The notes under the pieces are model-generated. The model was not told the origin of the DNA. It saw nothing but the letters and a program-made list of their open reading frames with translations, and searched no databases. The position numbers and the translations under genes were made by a program. Of a stretch of 64,000 bases of DNA, positions 58,200-64,000 are shown one piece after another. Position 1 is the first letter of the stretch, and each line of letters starts with the position of its first letter. Origin of the DNA: Isoetes taiwanensis (Eukaryota > Streptophyta > Lycopodiopsida > Isoetales > Isoetaceae); assembly GCA_021234155.1 (NCBI GenBank), contig JAJEKV010000002.1:18527592-18591591 (forward strand), read 5' to 3'.

Positions 58200-59440
58200 T
58201 GTGGATACCATAGTGAACCATTAAAAAAGCATATAAATGCTTTGAGCGAAAAAGTAGTAGTGCTTAAGTACTATTTATAAACCATGTACCAAAAAAAACA
58301 TTTGCATGCTTCAAACGGAAAGTAGTGGCACATAAAGAATTATTTTGAAACCATGGAAGAGACCACTACATTTAACTAGTTGGTTTAGCAATGCTTGGAC
58401 TGATAAACACTTATGGTTAGTAGTCTTAAACCTCATGATTAATAGTCTTAAACCACTAGGCATGCATGCTAGGAAACTATGCGTATTATAAATCATAACC
58501 ATTAGGCATACATGTTAAGAACTATGCATGTACAATTAATAAGACTGCTACTGTTTCCGTTCATCAAACAAAAGTGATTTAGACCAGAGAGACGTAGTGA
58601 TTTGTCGTCTTGACCATTGCGTATATGATAGAAGAAACAACTCGATCTTCAACGGAAAGAACATCATTCTTTCTGTGCATTAACTTAAGAAGCTTGAGAC
58701 TAGAGACCATTAGTTGTTTATCATCCTTAACAAGGACACCTTGAATGAAAAGGTTGCCATGCTTTCTATGCATTAATTGACACTCTTTATGCTAGAAGCA
58801 GTTAGTGAATTACCAAACTTAATAAGTATTGCAATACATAAGAAACCATTCACAATCCTTATAGTAACTTGAAACGCTTCATACTACATAACTCATTAGT
58901 GGTTTATGAATAATAACCATGAACCTAATGCATAAAAAAATCACGTACATTTAGAACAAACAATTACATCTAAGATTGAAAAGCATATCAGTGCTTTAAA
59001 ACAATAACCTAAACACTTTGACCAACTAAATAATGGCAATTAACAACATATAACACATTGTCAACCATGTGCAGTCACCATGCAAATTAGCATGCTAGTT
59101 TACCACAGTAACAAACCACTGTAATTACTACATTATAATATCACATGAATAGACCACTACATCAAACCACATCCACAATCATGATGTTTTACCATATGGA
59201 CAAACCTTACCATTAAAACATTATAATATACCACATCCATTTAGCAACATATTATACCACTTTGAAATACACTACAAAAAAGCAATTTTTAATTACCATG
59301 CTATAATACCACTCTAATAAATCTTAAAAGAAAACCAAGTAGGTTAGCCCTATATGGTTTTTAATGATATCAACCCACAAAGATGCATTGGTTTTGCAGA
59401 ATAGTTTTCTAGTCATAACCATGGGAAAGACCATGTAGTG
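58200..59440 (-). repeat. Right subterminal motif region of the CACTA-type element
   Basis: About twenty AACCAC, AACCATG or TACCATN motifs, the reverse complement of the left-end motif, spread over 1.2 kb and densest near the end (59110-59440). Sequence ends CCATGTAGTG. Confidence 0.75.
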
Positions 59441-59449
59441 TTTTATTTT

Positions 59450-59582
59450 TGGGTGCCTTGTGTTCCACATTCTGTGGGAAGGTCTATTTCGCACCGTCGC
59501 CACGGTGCAAAAATAGTAGTTCCATAAGTTTTTGGAGGGCGCAATTTTGCACCGTGATTACGGTGCGAAACAGACTATTCCA
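59450..59582. repeat. Palindrome array C (right of the insertion)
   Basis: Starts with TTTTGGGTGCCTTGTG, the partner of 43113-43130. It then has TTCCACATTCTGTGGGAA and two main units, GCACCGTCGCCACGGTGC at 59491-59508 and GCACCGTGATTACGGTGC at 59549-59566, period 58 bp. The unit 59461-59512 is a direct match to 43062-43108 in array B. Confidence 0.9.
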
Positions 59583-59791
59583 CACACACTGCGAAGACAA
59601 TGCTTATCTGAATTTAGGATCTACATGTAAGGAAAATGGGCAAGACCTTTCCAAATTGAAAATGTGCAGTAAATAGATGGATCACATGTATCACTTATGG
59701 TTACATACTTATAACTAGCGAATGTCTGAAATATTCTAGTAAAATAATTTAGAACTCATATAAGAGGCATAGCATACATGAATGCAGAAGT

Positions 59792-60076
59792 TCATTTGCA
59801 ATCTGGATCATCATGAGCAGGTAGTTGAGTGATGCGATTAATCTCATAGACGCGACGCTCTGGAACCCGATGAAGGTGGATAGCAACACGATAAAACCCG
59901 TTGGAAGAACGATTTCGACCCTCTGCTACTCCTTCCAGCCAGGGATCAAGGGGGATACCCCTCTGAGAACATCTATAAAGATCATTATATGTCATAGTGC
60001 AAGTAATGGAGTCCATATCTTCGGGACGAGGAGGCAAGGTAGTCCCCCTGTAATAAGAATAACCAGGTCGAGACAT
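59792..60076 (-). CDS. Hypothetical protein, 94 aa
   Basis: Minus-strand frame from ATG 60076 to a stop at 59792. Contents include YNDLYRCSQRGIPLDPWLEG and YRVAIHLHRVPERRVYEI. No family is recognised, and there is no signal or membrane segment. The frame is intact and the composition natural. Palindrome array C lies about 210 bp past its stop. Without the CACTA-type insertion it would be convergent with the H3-like frame, with arrays B and C joined between them. Confidence 0.55.
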   Translation of the reverse strand: MSRPGYSYYRGTTLPPRPEDMDSITCTMTYNDLYRCSQRGIPLDPWLEGVAEGRNRSSNGFYRVAIHLHRVPERRVYEINRITQLPAHDDPDCK

Positions 60077-60371
60077 AGCAAATGGATGCCTTCTGCATTG
60101 AATGGAGCTGTACTTATATCAAACAAAATTATTGACATGCACTGTAGCAGCATTATTGGTTACATATACGAGCATAATGTACAAAATACACATGTAAATA
60201 TAATGTACGTATATAGTATATATATCTGGTTTCTCTTTAAATAGGCATCTATGCATTCATTGTCTTTGTCTGCATGCTCCTTGCCTCCCTGTCTGCTCCT
60301 TTCTTGCATGCTCCTTGCCTCCCTGTCTGCTCCACTAGTTGTTCCTTGTCTGCTCCACTAGTTTCTTGCAA

Positions 60372-60985
60372 ATGGTAACTTTGCAAGAACATCCTCGCTG
60401 GGCTGATCCGGAATATCTGCGAGCATGCGGCAGAATAAATACGTGCACTTTTGATGAATTTTTTAGCAACATTTGGGAGCATCGATGGCGTCACGGTCCA
60501 ACCACAGAGTTTGCAAGGCAGCTGATCAACTTCATTATCGATCGCTATACTCGTAATCTCCCCCCACTGCAGGAGATCAGTTCGAGTCATGCAAGGATCA
60601 CTCTAAGTGCTTTGGGACTTCTTAAACCCCCCTCAGATTTAGAAGATAGGCTAGAACAGTTGAAGGACATGCTTTTCCATGGTTTCATGGCCTACTCTCT
60701 GGATCACTATGTGCCTCTGGTCATTCCTACTAGTGAAAAGAATAGGATTTATATTACAACTTCCATTACAAATCTTTTGTGGATATTGGTCAGCTCCTAT
60801 TCCGTTCCCTTGATTTCAACATCCTGTGGTTACTGTCTAAATTCCCCACCTGGGATACAATTCCTTTGGATACACGTGACCTATGGTTACATAGCACACA
60901 AAGACATAATAATGCATATCCGCACGTAAAGATACTCCATTGGAATATGTGTATAAACCGGTATAAAGATTTTTATAGAAATTAA
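60372..60985 (+). pseudogene. Paralogue A: hypothetical protein, frameshifted near residue 135
   Basis: Starts ATG 60372 (MVTLQEHPRWADPEYL) in a TTGCAAATG context shared with paralogue B. Shared blocks are W.H...PT.E.A..L.NFI..R, PL.EI, G.L.PP..L, and YSLD.Y. From about 60775 the match to B continues only in the next frame (LLFRSLDF, LWLLSKFPTWD, DTRDLW), so one base has been lost or gained. In its own frame the protein runs to 60929. No known family is recognised. Palindrome array D starts about 150-200 bp beyond. Confidence 0.6.
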
Positions 60986-61129
60986 GTATATAAGCAAGTG
61001 ATTTCCGTGTAATTAAGTAACATCCTTATATTATCATGTATTATCTTGGCAATCTTACACTTTTAGTGTAATTGAATGATTTCTTCTACCATTTTCCTTG
61101 TATTTTCTCATGTGATTGTTCTATGGTCA

Positions 61130-61330
61130 TATTCGAAACCGTGAGGCACGGTCTGCGAAAATCGCCCTCGATTACAAATTATTGAAGGGCCTATTTCGCG
61201 ACCGCGGGCTACTGATCTTGAAATACGGGATGCAAATTTAGTTCTGGGGCCATCTTTTCGCGACTTGTAGCCACGGTCTTGAAATCGATTCAGTTACAAA
61301 TTATTGAAGGGCCTATTTCGCCACCACCGA
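61130..61330. repeat. Palindrome array D, four degraded units
   Basis: Units near 61134 (ACCGTGAGGCACGGT), 61195 (TTTCGCGACCGCGGGCTACT), 61254 (TTTCGCGACTTGTAGCCACGG) and 61312. Spacers carry TTACAAATTATTGAAGGGCC, the same spacer as in array E. Confidence 0.85.
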
Positions 61331-61423
61331 ATGGTATAATACTTCAGCATTATTGGTATGATTTTTCAACATTCTTGGTATTATACTTCAACATTATTGG
61401 ATTCGTAGCTATAAATTCTTTCA

Positions 61424-61925
61424 CCTGGCTTTCACTTCTCACCTTTGTTCCATGTTTTCACCTTGCTTTCACTTCTCGTGTTCTCACCTTGCTTTCACTT
61501 CTCACCTTGTGTTCCGTGTTCTATGCTAATTGATCTTGATCCTTGCTTCTTGCTCCTTGATCTTCCTTGTTCCTTTATCTTCTTGGTCTTTGGCCTTGCT
61601 TGTTCCTTGCTACTTGATCTTGATCCTTGTTCTTTGCTACTTCATCTTTGTGCTCCTTCATGCTACTTGATCTTGTTCCTTGCTCTTGATCTTGCTACTT
61701 GATCTTGTTCCTTGCTTCCTTGCTCCATGATCTTCCTTGTTCCTTGATCTTCTTGCTCTTTGATCTTCCTTGTTCCTTGCTTCTTGCTACTTGATCTTGA
61801 TCCTTCTTCCTTGCTACTTGATCTTCGTGCTCCTTGCTACTTGGTCCCGTTCCTTGCTTCTTGCTCCTTGTTCCTTGCTCTGCTCCTTGTTTCTTGCTCC
61901 GTCGGTGATCCTTGCTTGCTTTTGC
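61424..61925. repeat. Pyrimidine-rich low-complexity leader of paralogue B
   Basis: First TTTCACTTCTCACCTTG units, then dozens of CTTGATCTTGCTCC / TTCCTTGCT words. A shorter version (TGCTCCTTGCCTCCCTGTCT) precedes paralogue A at 60260-60370. It keeps plus-strand frames open with Leu/Cys-rich translations that are not real protein. Confidence 0.85.
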
Positions 61926-61927
61926 AA

Positions 61928-62521
61928 ATGATTGGACCCAATCCTCCCTGGGCTACTCGGAAGGCCTACAAGCATGCCCCGGCATTACATGCAGCCTGGC
62001 CCGATGAGCTATTTGACCATTTCTTGGAGTGGAGGTTGCACCACAGTCCCACCAAGGAGCTTGCAATGGAGTTGGTCAACTTTATTCTGGAGCGATTTGA
62101 TTGTGGTCATGAGCCACTGATGGAAATTAATCCATCTGAATGTTATAGGAGACTTGCAATGAGGGGAATTCTTGAACCCCCTCCTTATCTGGACGAGATG
62201 CTATAGCAGTTGAGGCCTCTTCTTCGTGCTGGTTATTTAGCACACTCTCTGGATCAATACATATCAGACTTCATTCATGAAATTTATAAGGGACAGATGT
62301 ATGGCCTTATTAGGACGTACTACAACGAGTACAACAACTTTGTGGAGTTGAGTCTGCTCTTCTTCCGTAAGTATCATCATGTGGAATTACTTTTTCTAAT
62401 GACTAGGTACCCCATATGGTGGGAAGAATCAGGCTGGGATACGCGTGAGATCTGGTTTCCTAACCCAGCTGCGTGGGTTACCCCTCGCAGGGGAAGGGAA
62501 AGGGGAAGGGGAAGGGGTTAG
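61928..62521 (+). pseudogene. Paralogue B: hypothetical protein with one in-frame TAG
   Basis: Starts ATG 61928 (MIGPNPPWATRKAYKH). An in-frame TAG at 62204-62206 interrupts PYLDEML and QLRPLLRAGYLAHSLDQY, exactly where paralogue A has Glu (RLEQLKDML). The frame then stays open to 62521 and ends in an Arg/Gly-rich tail (RRGRERGRGRG) that A lacks. 197 residues if the TAG is read through. The stop is followed by CAG TTG. No family is recognised. Array E starts about 165 bp downstream. Confidence 0.6.
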
Positions 62522-62674
62522 GAACCTAGGGGAAGGTTACTAGGGACATACTGCCATGGTCTCTAGTAACCTTTGCTATATCATACATAATTCATATGAT
62601 ACCGTGTTAATATGTTCTCTAAATGCTCTCTAATATGTTAATATGTTCTCTAATATGTTAATATTCTCTAGTTA

Positions 62675-63150
62675 TAGGCCTATATTTTGCACCGTAGCCA
62701 CGGTGCGAAATCATCTCAGTTACAAATTATTGAAGGGCCTATTTAAATTCAGAGCCACTGTGCGAAATCGACTTCGATTACAAATTATTGAAGGGCCTAT
62801 TTCGCGACCGTAGCTCACGGTAAAATCGGGATCCATCGGTTTAGTTCTGGGCCCATATTTCGCACCGTAGCCCGCGGTGCAAAATCGATTTCGATTACAA
62901 ATTATTCAAGGGCCTATTTCGCACCGTAGCCACGGTGCGAAATCGACTCAGTTACAAATTATTGAAGGGCCTATTTCGCACCGTGGCTACGGTGCGAAAT
63001 TGGCCCTTCCAGTTTAGTTACAGGCCCATATTTTGCACCGTGGCCACGATGCGCAATACATGCATCCAGTTTACTTACAATTTCGCACCGTAGCCACGAT
63101 GCGCAATACATGCATCCAGTTTACTTACAATACAGCATTTCGCACAGTGA
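62675..63150. repeat. Palindrome array E, nine or so units, period about 60 bp
   Basis: Clean units include GCACCGTAGCCACGGTGCG (62690, 62923) and GCACCGTGGCTACGGTGCG (62980). The loop is flipped between AGCC and GGCT types. Variants include TTTCGCGACCGTAGCTCACGG (62800) and GCACCGTAGCCCGCGGTGC (62863). Spacers are TTACAAATTATTGAAGGGCC; the last two are a separate pair with ATGCATCCAGTTTACTTACA. It lies between convergent frames ending at 62521 (+) and 63285 (-). Confidence 0.9.
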
Positions 63151-63284
63151 GCACTATCGAACTGATAAATAAACCAACTCTTTTACAGTAGAGACATTAT
63201 CAAGAGCTCTCAATACGGACATAACCTTTGCCTTGCCTACATCTCATTGATCTCCACTCCCTTGATCGCTCAACAGCTGCGGAC

Positions 63285-63950
63285 TTATACCAAGCTTCCC
63301 TCTTTTTTTTCCCGCTGGGTTTTTTGTTTAAACAACTTAGCAAGTGTTGATCCACTCTGGTTCCGTGATTTCTTCACCCATTTGGACACGATCCTTCTGT
63401 AAAACCTCTGTGAGGAATTCCCAACTGAACCTCTGTGTTGAGTGAAACGGAAGAGTGCATTCTTTGCTTGCTTATGGGACTTCTCCATTCCCTGTGTATT
63501 CCAAATTCCCAGGCTTTCATATTCCCTGACAAACCACACGCCATGTGCGAACAAAATATGGACATAGTGAGTCAAATTGGCCTCACCCATGCCGTTAGGA
63601 AAGACTTAGTGAAGTTTGTGACTGCCTCCTTGAATTTGGCAACATCATTTTCCTGCACTACCTTTTTCTGCATTTCCTTTACTAGTACAGAGAAATCCTG
63701 CCATGCCTTGATTTTCTTCAGGCGTGATCTACCACGATCATTTCGATCATCCTCAGCTGCAATAAGATCCTTGTAAGCTTCCCAAACACCAGATAAGTTC
63801 TCTTTCGCGGGAGGCAAAACCTCTTAGCCTTTGGACCACCCATCTTTTGGGTTTCGAGGGAACCTTGCCGGATACCTTTGGATCTTGAAGTATTTTGTAG
63901 TGCCCACCATGAAGTCCAACATTAGATAGCACCTTTTCAACTTCATGCAT
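63285..63950 (-). pseudogene. Transposon-like protein, frameshifted, running off the right edge
   Basis: Three minus-strand frames join across shifts near 63800 and 63580. The first is MHEVEKVLSNVGLHGGHYK. The second holds WEAYKDLIAAEDD and a Lys/Glu-rich helix. The third (63590-63285) reads ANLTHYVHILFAHGVWFVRE, GIWNTQGMEKSHKQAK and a basic tail. The layout H..H...W.VR.....W..QG.E.SHK.AK recalls the C-terminal part of cut-and-paste transposase families, but no family can be named. The start lies beyond the window. Array E begins about 135 bp past its end. Confidence 0.5.
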
Positions 63951-64000
63951 GGCAGCTTCCTAGAGCTTTGGGGTGATTTATTCCAAGCAAAAACGGGATA

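Larger units (their letters stand above)
43154..59440. mobile_element. Probable 16.3-kb CACTA-type DNA transposon
   Basis: The left end reads CACTACAAAACCACTATGAT and the right end reads CCATGTAGTG, so both termini are CACTACA inward. Subterminal regions (43154-44000 and 58200-59440) are full of short AACCAC / AACCATG motifs in opposite orientation at the two ends, as expected of transposase-binding subterminal repeats of En/Spm elements. The interior encodes a decayed transposase (minus) and a spliced SAM-domain gene (plus). Both flanks are halves of one palindrome. The expected 3-bp target duplication was not found (AAC on the left, TTT on the right), so the exact ends remain open. Confidence 0.6.

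Noticed and set aside
61445-61925. Leu/Cys-rich frames upstream of paralogue B
   Set aside because: They translate a CTTGATCTTGCTCC-type repeat; the protein match to paralogue A begins only at 61928.
60372-62521. Paralogues A and B as H2B- or H4-like histones
   Set aside because: A helix like LVNFILERF loosely recalls H2B, but later segments do not follow the histone fold order and no diagnostic residues match.
62675-63150. CRISPR-like array
   Set aside because: The repeats are palindromic with regular spacing, but the spacers are near-identical to each other, repeats vary, there are no cas genes, and the DNA is eukaryotic.

Overview
The window looks like repeat-dominated nuclear DNA of a land plant. 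It holds no bacterial-style operons, CRISPR arrays or rRNA. The protein signals are plant mobile-element families: L1-like LINEs with a DUF4283-like ORF1, a Ty1/copia reverse transcriptase scrap, and a CACTA (En/Spm)-type transposase. The lineage cannot be fixed from sequence alone; a fern or other large-genome, non-grass plant is only a guess. Most genes are broken by stops or frameshifts, and much of the window is AT-rich DNA without genes.

Layout. 0-1.4 kb: a proline-rich open frame on the minus strand. 2.1-8 kb: a coding remnant, then three successive families of degenerate tandem repeats. 8-16 kb: mostly empty, with short duplications. 16-37 kb: nested retroelements. A dispersed repeat (X) at 16.0-19.0 kb is split by a 1551-bp solo LTR with a 5-bp target duplication. 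It is followed by a degraded LINE (+), a (GAATA)13 microsatellite, a second and different LINE (-) in GC-rich DNA, and a third LINE's ORF1 (-) at 30.3-31.3 kb. Inverted copies of X and of a second repeat (Y) lie at 34.2-35.6 and 36.6-37.1 kb. A tRNA-like SINE head sits at 37.7 kb.

40-64 kb is the most interesting part. Seven short, apparently intronless frames (three of them visibly broken) lie close together once a 16-kb element is removed: a 202-aa-class protein, a 185-aa protein, a clear but very divergent histone H3-fold protein, a 94-aa protein, two paralogous proteins each with one lesion, and a transposon-like frame running off the right edge. Six of the seven have an array of roughly 25-bp palindromes 120-220 bp beyond their 3' end. 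The core is GCACCGT-loop-ACGGTGC.

Inserted in one such array, between the convergent H3-like and 94-aa genes, is a probable CACTA-type transposon (about 43154-59440). It has CACTACA ends, subterminal regions dense in AACCAC/AACCATG motifs in opposite orientation, a decayed transposase gene on the minus strand, and an apparently intact four-coding-exon gene on the plus strand encoding a SAM-domain protein. The two genes diverge from inverted copies of the same promoter/5' leader. The flanks of the insertion are themselves the two arms of a palindrome.
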